Positions 1 through 9,992 of a DNA stretch of 64,000 nucleotides are shown here, piece by piece (within the stretch, counting starts at the first letter, position 1; each line of letters starts with the position of its first letter). The position numbers and the translations under genes were made by a program. Below the pieces are notes generated by a model that was not told the DNA's origin, ran no database searches, and worked only from the letters and a program-made list of their open reading frames with translations. This DNA comes from Coleophoma eucalyptorum (taxonomy: Eukaryota > Ascomycota > Leotiomycetes > Helotiales > Dermateaceae), in NCBI GenBank assembly GCA_026120035.1, contig JALRME010000008.1, positions 1 through 64,000 on the forward strand, in the 5' to 3' direction.

Positions 1-99
1 TAACCCTAACCCTAACCCTAACCCTAACCCTAACCCTAACCCTAACCCTAACCCTAACCCTAACCCTAACCCTAACCCTAACCCTAACCCTAACCCTAA
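1..99. repeat. Telomere repeat array
   Basis: About sixteen uninterrupted copies of TAACCC run from the first base. They end in TAAG and then unique AT-rich sequence. This is the C-rich strand of the TTAGGG telomere used by most filamentous fungi, written from the chromosome end inward, so position 1 lies at or very near a left chromosome end. Confidence 0.99.
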
Positions 100-809
100 G
101 TAGAGTTAGCCTACGCTACTGGACCTAGGCTTTCTATTACTAGATTTCCTATTCAATCCTTTTATACGAAGCTAATATAGATAGATTAGTACTAATTCAA
201 GCTTCTCGGTAGGGGAAATCAAACCTGATGACCTTTGGGCTTAACTATCTATAAGGTAACTAGATTCTCGGCTGGGCTAGGTAGTAGCAGTAGTAGTAGT
301 AGGAGTATTTTTATCTATTACCTAATACCTTTCTTTATAGCCTTTGAACCATAATTACATTCGTATGGTTCTAAAGATATCCTAGTCCTTTATTCTCTTC
401 TTACTATAGTCCTTGTTGATATACTATTGGATCCTAACTCGACTCTAGCTCTTAAAGGGGCACTCCTTACACTAAAATCCATCTACTACCTAGATATAGG
501 GTTGAGGGAATGACCTATCTTCTAGTAACTAGACTATCGTATGATCGTACGAATATAGAAATGACTAGATGTATTAGTTAACTTGCTGGCGTAGTTTAAT
601 TGGAGTCTAATGGATTTCGTAGAGGTATCGCGAAATTGCGCCCGGGCTGATCGTACATAGGCACTAGTCACCTAAATATATTAAGACTTGAAAATCTATA
701 TTTAAGTAGAGCAAATAACTTCAAACTTAGGGAATTGGTTTAGCTTGATATTCCAATTGATTTGCTATCGTGGTTCGTACGAAATAAGATGAAATAAGAA
801 GAATAAAGA

Positions 810-926
810 TTAACCCTAGAATCTAATTACGGTATGATTGGGTTTTCTCGCTAAGACCGTGTACCGATATTTTTTGTATGGGAAAAAAACCTAATTACGC
901 CGTAATTGGGGGATTCTAACGTTAGG
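810..926 (+). repeat. M element, copy A (palindromic MITE-like)
   Basis: A 117-base element with inverted ends (TTAACCCTAGAAT at the left, GATTCTAACGTTAGG at the right) around a core containing CTAAGACCGT and TTTTTTGTATG. Each arm carries a 15-base palindrome: AATTACGCCGTAATT on the right and a slightly damaged version on the left. The same core occurs in copies at 1606, 1730, 6928, 9337 and 36679, but with different palindromes. Confidence 0.75.
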
Positions 927-959
927 CCGTCCCCGGTAGGCGTAATCTTTTTTATATAA

Positions 960-1257
960 TGTAAAGATATAGGTTTGATCAATGGTAGGATAGAGGTGTT
1001 TAGGAGCATAATAACCTTATATTGACTATATCCTATAGGTCTCGTACGAAGGATACAAAAAAGATAAGAAAAGAAGAAGAGAAAGAAACCAAATTCTATA
1101 ATATATCCCTCTTATATACTTACTGGGTCCGAAACCCCTCCGACTCTGCTAATACTCGCTTACGCATACTGTCTTAGGTTATATGACATATATTTGATCA
1201 TATGATATATATCTGGATTCCTAATTGTCTATTCTGAGTATATTAGGTTCTTATATA
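960..1257 (+). repeat. R1 element (solo-LTR-like), RIP-damaged copy
   Basis: A degraded copy of a family also seen at 13162, 27815, 28848 (reverse) and 36207. Diagnostic pieces are GGTTTGATCA, GGATAGAGGTG, a TCTCGTACGAAGG motif, a purine run, GGGTCCGAAACCCC and a terminal GGTTCTTA. The better copies begin TGTAAG and end CTTACA, as an LTR or short TIR element would. No internal retroelement sequence was seen. Confidence 0.6.
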
Positions 1258-1605
1258 TTAGCGATACTGGAATCCGTCTACTACTGCGATAATTAGCTAG
1301 GGAAAGGACCCATTTGCTGGTAATTTAACTGTAGTATAGTCGTACGAGCTTAGGAATAACTAGATATAGTAATTAACCTATTTGTGTAGTTCAATTGGGA
1401 TACGGTACTTACGACCTAAGTGGTTAGAAATTACGACGGGGTTGACTACACACTAGTATTAATCACCCAAACAGATAAGTACTTAAAAATCTATATTTAA
1501 GTAGACCAAATGGCTCCAAACTTAGGGAATTACCTAAGCTAGATCTTTTGATTGATTTACTATCTTTGTTCGTACGAAATAGAGAGAGATTAAATAAATA
1601 AAATA

Positions 1606-1732
1606 TTAACCCTAAGTTAACCCTAACTCTCGGTTGCTAACGACCGGGTTTTTTTGCCAAGCTTACGTACTTATAATTTTTGTATGTAAAATTTTCTTGG
1701 TTGATAAACAACCGGGGGATAATAACGTTAGG
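1606..1732 (+). repeat. M element, copy B
   Basis: The same outer ends (TTAACCCTAA and TAACGTTAGGG) and a diverged core with TTTTTGTATG. Both arms here carry a GC-rich palindrome of the type CGGTTG-spacer-CAACCG, unlike copy A. The right end overlaps the start of copy C. Confidence 0.65.
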
Positions 1733-1816
1733 GTTTTCTACTAAGACCGTATACCGATATTTTATGTATATGAGAAAAACCTATTTTGGGCCAAAATGGA
1801 GGATACTAACGTTAGA
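1730..1816 (+). repeat. M element, copy C (left arm missing)
   Basis: It starts at the shared AACGTTAGGG of copy B and continues into the core CTAAGACCGT. It ends with a right arm carrying the palindrome ATTTTGGGCCAAAAT and CTAACGTTAG. The left arm is absent, so this is a partial copy abutting copy B. Confidence 0.6.
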
Positions 1817-1993
1817 GTAGTATTGTATTTGACAGGAAACACCCTTGTAACTAATCTTTGCACTATAGCCTTGGCTCCTTGGCATATTGAGGTAACTTTT
1901 GCCGTGACCTCCGTAGGCCCTCTAACTATGTATTTGACCCTTTCGTTTCTATTTACCTTTGACGTCTACATTAGCTTTAACGGCCTTGCCTTT

Positions 1994-3658
1994 TTATAGG
2001 TCAATATCATCTTTAAACTCTCCGCCAGTGGCTACCTTTAGGTCTGGAACATCAGAATGTTTAACACCATCAAATAACTCGTCTACTTCCTCGAGGGTCA
2101 AGCCCTTAGTTTCGACCCAATACAATATCACTCCAATGATCATAATAATATTGAGGCCTCCGTTCCACATGTATGTCTTCCATCCTAATGATTCGAGAGA
2201 AAAAGGCCATACCATAGTAGTTAATAAGCCTGCCAGTTTTGTGATACAGGTATATAAACCCATTCCAGTTCCTATTGGAATTTATTAGCATTAATTGTCT
2301 ATGTTTTCTCGATCCAGAGTCCACCATCCTAACGTACCTCTGATTTCGTAAGACAGAACCTCTGGTGGATACAATACAGTGAGTGGAGTAATTCCGACAG
2401 CATGGATGGCCATGAATAGGAAAAGCACCGCAATAGTTCCGTAAATCCCTGATTTGTTCGTGGAATGGCCGTAGAGTGCTGTGAGGCCGCCAAAGATAAA
2501 GAAGAGCACGGTTTGCCCGCTTAAACTGACTACACAAAGGGGCTTTCTGCCAACACGACCGGCAAGCCAGGAACCACCGATAGCCCAACACAGGGTCCAG
2601 GAGGCTAAGATGAGGTTGACTTCCAATTGAGTCTTGTAATTCGTAACCCCGGCCTGGGTCAGCATGGTGCTGAAGTAGAACTGGATAACGTTGCTACCAG
2701 CGCACATGACAATTATTGAGAACGACGATGTAATAGCAAGTCGTCTTCTATTTCCCTTTGTGGACCAGGACTGCAAGAATGATAACTGTCGACTCTTTTC
2801 GAATGCCAGAGTGTCAGTTATCTCTCGGAACTGGAGCATAACAGCCGGGTCATCCTTGTTCCCATTGGCATTGACTACTGCCAGGACTTCTAGTGCTTCA
2901 TCGTGACGATCCTGGTTGATGAGCCAACGTGGTGACTCAGGCAAAAAGATTAGCACCAGTATACATATAATACCTGGCAAAATCTGGACCATACTGGGAG
3001 TTCTCCAAGCCCAATTTGAGGTATAACCTCGAGTCTAGAACAAAATTAGAGGAGATATTGAAAGAGGAGGGCTATCTTACTGAGAAGGCTATTCCCGAGG
3101 CCATCAGAGTTCCGACACCCCAGCACGCATAGTAAAGACCCATAGCAAAAGGTCGATGTTGAATGGGAACAGTTTCTGCAACATAGATCGGACATGCTGT
3201 TTGCGCAACGGCCAGGCCAAATCCTAGATGTCATGTTAGACACCCAGTTTACTCAAGGTCCTAGGTGATCTCTGCTTCTTACCAATAATGAAGCGTCCAA
3301 CAATGAACATTGCAATATTCTGAGCAGCTGTTTGGATGATGGCACCAATAATGGTGATGACGCAAGAGCTAAAGATGGTTTTCTTTCGGCCGATCCAATC
3401 CACAATGAACCCAGCAATGAGAGCAGAACATGATCCACCAACATATTGGATTGCCGTATTCAGGGACTTGGTGGTGGTGGTCATGTGGAAATAGCTGAGA
3501 TAGGTCGGCATAGCATTCAAAGATCCCATAATGGAACTATCGAAGCCAACCAGCACCGAATCAACCACAGAGACCCCAATGATCAATACTAGCAGAACAG
3601 TTGGACTTTGCGGGATCCAGTTAGAAAGGTGCTGTCTGGGGCTCGTTTGATTTGCCAT
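1994..3658 (-). CDS. MFS sugar transporter (lactose permease type)
   Basis: A plasma-membrane hexose or disaccharide transporter of the MFS sugar-porter family. Four exons (3658-3283, 3223-3081, 3034-2338, 2271-1994) join to 497 aa with all phases matching; introns have GT-AG ends. Visible motifs: DWIGRK after the third membrane segment, an LPESPRWL signature near the middle, GRVGRK in the second half, the RG/TGM junction restored by the third intron, and ETKGLTLEEVDELF at the C-terminus. Length and motif order are normal for the family, so it looks intact although it is the first gene from the telomere. The start is at MANQTS; an in-frame ATG upstream (3799) would add 47 unusual residues. 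The substrate cannot be told from sequence. Confidence 0.88.
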
Positions 3659-4446
3659 GGTGAGATGAATACAGGAGATGACAACGGGGAGAGGAAGAGG
3701 TGACATTAAGAACATATTACACTTAACCACTCCCCACCTTGCGAAAATGTATATCGCGATAAGTAACCTGATATCAGCGCCGACAGGCATAGCAATCAAG
3801 GCTCGGGTTCCCGATTAAAATCTACTTGAACATTTCTTATCTGTCGAATAATATCTCGAGGGCGATAGCTGTAGACTTAGTTTCTTAAGGGAACATACTC
3901 CGCATAAGAGGGCTTTCAAATTGATTTCAAGGATAGCTATCCCTACTGGCGCAAACCGGAAATATTAAAGTGGGTACGGGGAACATGCAGCCTAGAAATC
4001 GCCTCGTGTTATCAGCTTTATCTTCATGATAATCCCCACTTTTGAACAATCATGGAGAAGATGGGGAGGCTTATTGCTCAAATCCCCCATCTTTATGTTA
4101 TCTCATACACCGTTGCATTAAAAACTTACGGTCCGGGCCGGGAAGAAGCTGGTCCCGAGACTTGCCCACTCCGAGGACGATTGCTAGGAGCATTCTTCCC
4201 ACTCTTGAACTATCATGCAGACATTCAATTGCATTGGACGAAACGACAGGTCCGACTGCAAATCGTTTACGATTATTGGAAATCCATTTAAGTTAGAAAG
4301 AATTCACGCCGTTTGGGTCTGGCAATTGCCCAAGGCTATTTAGCTGAACAGACGAGTAACATAGAACTCTAGCTACCGCGAATCGTAAAACTTCTCTTAA
4401 AGTCTACACATTTGTCACGGCGACTCAAAGACATCCAAAATTCAAC
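3659..4446. other. Divergent intergenic region, sugar transporter / dioxygenase
   Basis: About 790 bases separate the divergently transcribed transporter and dioxygenase, so both promoters must lie here. Small ORFs at 4042-4296 overlap each other and have no family features. No specific operator was recognised. Confidence 0.5.
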
Positions 4447-5590
4447 ATGGCCGACTTTATCCCGGTTGTCTCATTCGAAAAATTCCTCCATGGCAACGAA
4501 GCTGACCAGAAACATGTGGCGAGGCAAGTGTACGATGCATTCTCAACCGTGGGTTTCATCTATCTAAGTGGCCATGGTATTCCACAGAGTAGAGTAGATG
4601 AGATATTTACTATCGTAAGTCATCTATCTATAGTTCTGACCGTTTCTATCGCAACCCTCACCTCACCTTCCCTTCACGTCATCACGCACTGACATTATGC
4701 AAATCTAGGCCGCATCTTTTTTTGACCTCCCTCTCGAAGAGAAACTTAACTACAAGTTAACTGACGGTGGGAACACCCCCTCCCCCCGCAGATGGCATAA
4801 AGGTTCCTATGCGAGCTTTGATAAGGTCTCTCATACTAACGTCAATGTAGCGGCTATCAACCAAGGTTATACTGCTGACGGCACTGAGGGCCTTGGAAAA
4901 GATCATAAAGAATGCTATGAGCACCGGCGCTACGCCAACGCCCTTTGCCCTGACGATTCACAGCTTCCAGGCTTCAAATCAACAATTGACGAGTTCTATC
5001 AAGAATGCTTCAGCCTGTCGATGAATATCCTCAAATGTCTTGCCATTTTCCTAGATCTCGGTGATACGTTCTTCGATCCTATTACCAAGGGCGCCGACCC
5101 TCAATTGCGGCTGCTTCACTATCCGCCCCTCCCACGCCACGTAATCGAAAACAATGGCAACAGAATCAAACCACACACGGACTTTGGTCTATGTACGCTC
5201 TTATTTCAGGACAGCATTGGGGGGTTGGAAATCGACCCGCGCCACGACGGCAAGTTTCTGCCAGCCCCGCCTATCCCCGGGACTGTACTGGTTAATATCG
5301 CGGATCTGTTGCAAAGATATACTAACGACCGGGTCATATCGACGAGACACCGCGTGGTGAGCCCGCCCCTGGACAAGTTCAAGGGCGATGTATTACCATC
5401 TCGATTCAGCATTCCATTCTTTGTCCATCCGGACCCAGACACAATTATTGATCCGATTGTGCTGAACGAAGGAGAGAAGAAGAAATATGACCCAATCAAT
5501 GCAAAAGAGTGGAGGGATTGGCATACGGCTAATAATTACGGACTCAAAATGGCAGAGGGAAAGAGCTTTGTCTTGGAGGCAAAAAACTAA
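4447..5590 (+). CDS. 2OG-Fe(II) dioxygenase (isopenicillin N synthase-like)
   Basis: A soluble non-haem iron oxygenase expected to hydroxylate, desaturate or cyclise a small molecule using 2-oxoglutarate. Two exons (4447-4614 and 4709-5590) give 349 aa; the intron has GTAAGT and CTAG borders. The N-terminal DIOX_N-type segment has VGFIYLSGHGIP. The C-terminal oxygenase domain has the iron ligands in PHTDFG (His, Asp) and TRHRVVSP (distal His), then the 2-oxoglutarate-binding RFSIPFF (Arg-x-Ser). All ligands are present, so activity is plausible. It is divergent to the sugar transporter and lies about 4.4 kb from the P450 cluster; membership of that cluster is inference. The substrate is unknown. 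Confidence 0.9.
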
Positions 5591-6498
5591 ATCAAGGCTC
5601 TGTTTCAACATAAAAGGCAGGCATGAATACTTACATAGCGTAATTTTACTAGAAGGTGGTTTGGTTACTGTAGATCCAAATCAAGTATGCCAATATAACT
5701 AGACATGAAAGCCAGACCGACCAGTCAAATAATGCCCCTCATTGATCTACATTAAAATCAAATCTTTCTGTTGTGCCTTGAGTGTGTATCGAATGTGCGT
5801 GGCTACTGTGCTCACTCTATCTTACCCACTCATAATAACCTGAGGTAAGAAGCAACGGGCTTCGGAAGCGGGTGGATAACTTATCATGTTTTTCTATCCA
5901 TTTTGGACAATTACCCTAACCCTAAGTAATTATATACCTTATAACTTTGTTCTTATATTAACTACTTAATTAGCTTACTACTACGATCAAGGAAAGCCTA
6001 TTAATCGATCCTTTAGGGCGTTAGGCCTAAAGAGTTACTTTCGATAGTAAGAATTATATAGATTCCCTACGTCCTTTCTTATCTAAAGTCTCTAGCTATT
6101 TACGACTAGCCTTAGTAGTCACTCTCTTCTTTACCTCCTACTATTATAACTCCCTTCGATTAAGTACTTACTAATAAGAAGACCGTCGAAGACTAAAATC
6201 GAAAAGCGCTTATAAACTTATCTAAGACCTTAACCTTCTCCTATATTTTCGACCTTATATAAAGTAGTAAATCCTATTAAACCTTTATAATATATCGGAA
6301 GTAAGAAGCGACATATGATAATATAACTACGTTATACTCCTTATAGATACTATATCTATAAACTATTAGGCTATATCAATATATATACTTCCTTCTTTCT
6401 CGTCCTTAGAGTAATATACATTCTACCTTAGTATATATTCTAGTTTTCCGCTAAACTCTAGCGCTATTGTATTAAAGTCTTCCTTAGTTTATACTTAC
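5591..6498. other. AT-rich, RIP-like decayed sequence
   Basis: This stretch contains no supported gene. It becomes strongly TA-rich from about 5930 and looks like a mutated transposon remnant whose type cannot be told. A short internal telomere-like motif lies at 5911-5926 (listed separately). Confidence 0.55.
5911..5926 (+). repeat. Interstitial telomere-like motif
   Basis: TTACCCTAACCCTAAG has two telomere units and the same AAG exit as the terminal array at 95-100. It sits just where gene sequence changes to AT-rich repeat. Confidence 0.5.
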
Positions 6499-6693
6499 TG
6501 TCAGGCGTCCCAGGTAGAGTGACGTATAAGCAATAGATAAGCAGGGTATACGTAGGGTATACGCAGGTAGGTAGTAGTTATTATTCAAACTGATCTCTGA
6601 AGCTCCTCAATCAAGGGGACTGAAGGTGTATATATATACAATTACCCCGCCTGGCTCGCTAACACCATGTGACCTTACTTAGGCTTATGACAC
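6499..6693 (+). repeat. R2 repeat, left inverted copy
   Basis: It begins TGTCAGGCGTC and includes AGGTAGAGTGACGTA, AGTAGTTATTATTCAAACTG and CGCCTGGCTCGCTAA. The reverse complement of the same sequence lies at 9548-9724, so the two copies face each other about 3 kb apart with their TGTCAGG ends outward. Confidence 0.7.
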
Positions 6694-6927
6694 TTACTTA
6701 ATCTTTCTCTTTCTAATCTGTTGGATTGTAATAACATATACTTAGTACGTAACCTAATTACGTGGTAGCATTCGTTGATAGGATATAACTCTATTTACGA
6801 TATACGTATATAGAGAATCAACAACCACCTATAACACACTACATACCCTATAATTAAAGCCTATGATGCTATTACGAGGTCTGCCTATTGTAAACGTATA
6901 CCAACAGTAGAATAAAGGAAATAAAAG

Positions 6928-7044
6928 TTAACCCTAGAACCTATTTACACTATAAATAAGATTGCGCGTTAAGACTACGTACAGATATTTTTTGTATGAG
7001 GAAAAAACCCATTTACACTGTAAATAGGGAATAATAGTGTTAGG
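6928..7044 (+). repeat. M element, copy D
   Basis: The core (TTAAGACTACGT, TTTTTTGTATG) and outer ends (TTAACCCTAGAA, AGTGTTAGG) match the family. Both arms carry ATTTACACTGTAAAT; the left one has a single G-to-A-type change. This palindrome differs from those in copies A, B and C. Confidence 0.72.
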
Positions 7045-7138
7045 TGTGTGGAAACAAGCGAGGGTAGAACTAGTGTTTTTTGGTAGGTTGAGACAATCGT
7101 TCCAAATGGCTTGCCGTAGCTTTTGAGACGTCACGCGA

Positions 7139-7224
7139 CCGGAACCTTAAACTTTTAGGTAGGCGAAGGTCGCGGGTTTGCGAAGCCGCCTCACTAAGCT
7201 GGCCGCCAACCTACCAATGGACTT
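7139..7224 (-). repeat. R3 dispersed repeat, copy 1
   Basis: A GC-richer stretch including GCTGGCCGCCAACCTACC and GCGAAGCCGCCTC. Its reverse complement, with scattered changes, lies at 46229-46304. It follows the M element copy D. Function unknown. Confidence 0.6.
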
Positions 7225-8412
7225 GATATAGGGCCTTCCAAGCTCCTCTTCCTTTATAGTATCTCATTGAACATAACATCGATAGTTGAGCAGTTCCAGA
7301 CATCCATTGGCATCTTCTAAATAATTCGAATATTTACAGCCAGAGATACAATTTGCACCCATCTCCAAGTCGACAAGATAGGAGTTTGCACAACCGGTAG
7401 TAACCTTTGACGTGGAGAAGAACAGATACATTGCTACTTGAAATGTATAGGAACCAACTTCCTAACGAATCCTGACGCTAGCATTAACCAAGCCACAAGG
7501 AGCGACCACACGCTAAGCCTTCAGAAAAAGTCGAAGAGGCTGACTGCCCTCTGTCTGCCTCGAATGATGTCAGGAGTACCGCAGCACTACGGGGAGGAAC
7601 CTGGAGTTGATATAATAAACCAGGGGATGAATCCCGAGCTCCTCCATTCTGAGTGAACTCGAATGCATTTCATCAAATTCGGCAAGCCATGAACTGAATC
7701 CCTCGCTTCGGGTAACATGATCGGGCTGCTGTTTCATTGCTCTTGGCGAATTCATTGGTGCTGTGGCGCAGATCAAATGACTATCTTAATGATCCTGTTC
7801 GCCCACTCTCTCCAGGGTATTCCTAGGCAATTTCATATATGTCATGCATTTAACAAGATTGAATTTGGTATGGTTAAATGCGAACGTCGATGATAGCTGT
7901 TAATTTTTAGCGGTTCTACCAGACGAACTTTTACGCATCAAAGTTTCGGTTGGGAGGGAGATCGTAGTACCCTGGTACCCAAGCGGGTGGATCCCTGCCT
8001 AATGCTCCCTATACCCCGTACAATTGTCAACAAAACGATATGGATGGGTATGGCAATCTACTATGACTAGGCTCGCCACATCTTCTAAAATACCATTGGT
8101 AACTAAGGAGGAAGAATCTGAAACTTAGCAAATCTCATTTAACCTGAAGCAGGGGAATATCAGGATTTTTCACATGCGCGAAAGGAGAAAAATATAGAAA
8201 CATGCGTTTGTTATTTTACAATAAAAATATAAAAGAAGAGCGTATACACGTCAAATTTTCTCACAACATGAACTTTGATTTCCTCCACTCATTACAACAT
8301 CTACTTCCTGACGCCAATAATTCAACTTACCTCAGCAACTTCTTAACTACAAGCCGCACAATTTCACATTCTCTGAATACTTCACCAAAGAATATCCATC
8401 CCCACTTTCACC
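7225..8412. other. Intergenic region before the secreted-protein gene
   Basis: No convincing gene. ORFs of 60-106 codons at 7438-7776 and 8202-8522 have no recognisable features; the last partly overlaps the secreted-protein exon in another frame. The TA-rich leader at 8195-8330 could hold the promoter. Confidence 0.4.
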
Positions 8413-9127
8413 ATGCAATTCTCTATTATTACCGTCCTTGCTGGCCTCTCAGCTTTCTCAGCAGCAGCCACGATTCCCACAGAGTCCCGCTCACTATCTA
8501 CCGCAGTAGATGCTTCTGTTGAGGAGAGACAGGTTCTCACTGCTCTTCTTACGATCGTAATCACCGGTGCCGCTACTGAAGTTGGAACCCTTATTGTTGA
8601 GAACGCTGTGAATGCCGCAGGCAAAGCAATTAGCAGTGCATCCAAGGACTTTACCGATGTAAGTTTTACTTAAGTATTTTCAGACTTTGTTATTACGCAA
8701 ATACTAATCGATTCAAAAGGCTCGCATTCGATTCACACAAGCGACAACTCTTGATATGTGGAGCAACAACCCTAACCCCAAGACCAATGTTGCTGTTATC
8801 TGCCAGAACCAGGGTTACACAGTTTCGAATCCTGCAAACATTCATAACAAAGTCTCTGCTAAGATGAGCTCCGGAGTTTTGAATGTGGAGTAAGACACAT
8901 CATCTAATGTTCTTGTAATAACAAGCTAACCAAATGCCGTGAAGTTTCGACTGCTTTTATATGAGCGCCCCAAACACATACACGCCATCAGGAGATGGCG
9001 GTTTCCAAAATGTAAAAGATCTTTCTCTACCTTTAATGATTTTTTACTTACTGTTTTCAAGACTGCTATTAGAACTACTTCCGCCTGTACGCGCGATTCT
9101 GGCTCCGGCGTTGTGACTTGCAAATAA
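8413..9127 (+). CDS. Small secreted protein, possible DUF7888 type
   Basis: Four exons (8413-8658, 8720-8889, 8945-9011, 9062-9127) join to 182 aa in one frame with clean GT-AG introns. Residues 1-18 form a typical signal peptide (MQFSIITVLAGLSAFSAAA), so the product is probably secreted. A glycine/alanine-rich helix follows (GAATEVGTLIVENAVNAAG), then a domain with FTQATTLDMWSNNP, VAVICQNQGY, DFDCFYMSAP and a C-terminal SACTRDSGSGVVTC. Three or four cysteines could pair. The domain order resembles small uncharacterised fungal secreted proteins of the DUF7888 type, but that is from memory. No function is assigned. It is the only gene inside an inverted-repeat frame (6499-9724). Confidence 0.75.
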
Positions 9128-9336
9128 ATCACAATAACATCAGAGAATGAGTGTTGTTATATTATCATTTGACGATCTAAAGTACTTGGGGTATCCAGAA
9201 ACCCAATTCACTTCGTTCTTATTCTGTTCTCTCTGTTAAAGCTAGGTCTAACGACCGAGAGACTTTTTTATACTTTTATCTATTGCTTTATTGTATCTTA
9301 CTATATAGCAATTTGAACCGATGGTTTTATACACTA

Positions 9337-9453
9337 CCTAACGTTAGCATCCTCTATTTTGGCACAAAATGTGATTATCTCCCATACAAAAATGTCAGTG
9401 CACGGTCTTAGCAGGAAATCCCATTTTGGGCAAAAATAAATTCTAGAGTTAGC
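9337..9453 (-). repeat. M element, copy E (reverse orientation)
   Basis: Read on the minus strand it has the left end GCTAACTCTAGAA, the core CTAAGACCGTGCACTGACA, TTTTTGTATG and the right end CTAACGTTAGG. Both arms carry the ATTTTGG-n-CCAAAAT palindrome with one or two mismatches. It mirrors copy D on the other side of the secreted-protein gene. Confidence 0.72.
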
Positions 9454-9547
9454 TTTTATTTCTTTAATTTTACCTCTTATGCGAGGGCCCTTTTAACTGC
9501 TAAAAGGAATTCGCGGGCCTCTGGTAGTCCGTCCCACCCCTAGCGGA

Positions 9548-9724
9548 TGTCATAGGCCCAAGCGAGGTCACATAGCATTAGCGAGCCAGGCGGGGGAGTT
9601 ACATATATCTTCAGCCGCCTTGATTTCAGGAGCTTCAAAGATCAGTTTGAATAACAACTACTACCTACCTACGTGTACCTTGCTTTCTATTGCTTGTACG
9701 TCACTCTACCTGTGACACCTGACA
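9548..9724 (-). repeat. R2 repeat, right inverted copy
   Basis: Reverse-complement partner of 6499-6693, ending CACCTGACA. It keeps CGAGCCAGGCGGG and TCAGTTTGAATAACAACTAC. No matching target-site duplication was found outside the two copies, so they are more likely two separate insertions than ends of one transposon. Confidence 0.7.
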
Positions 9725-9992
9725 AATGTATACATTTATAATTGAATCAGACTCGAGAGTCTTTAGATATCGTGATAAGAAGTCGTACTATAATAGACTG
9801 ATATTCTTGTTGGGGAAGTGTGGACTACTGTTCTTATCGAACAGAAAAGTTTAGAGGTGTGTAATATCGAAGAGGAAAAGAGCGACTAGTTCATAACGTA
9901 ATAACGGAACGAGTAGAACCCCCTTAATTAGTAGAAAAATCCTTATAGTAACGCTATAATGTTTATTATAGCTTATTATTTAGTGCCTTCGT

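Larger units (their letters stand above)
100..1745. repeat. Subtelomeric tandem repeat, AT-rich
   Basis: Two diverged units of roughly 790 bases follow each other (about 470-926 and 1255-1732). Each has the same order: a TCGTACGA-containing stretch, a module running from a CACTAGT motif to a GTACGAAATA motif (about 645-809 and 1440-1605), then a short palindromic M element. A third copy of the module plus M element lies far inside at 36515-36797. The region is rich in TA dinucleotides and has no convincing ORF, which fits RIP-type decay. A short GTAGTAG microsatellite lies near 283-308. Confidence 0.75.

Noticed and set aside
6499..9724. A 3.2-kb DNA transposon with R2 as its inverted ends
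   Set aside because: No matching target duplication outside the ends, R2 has LTR-like borders, and the gene inside is not a transposase.
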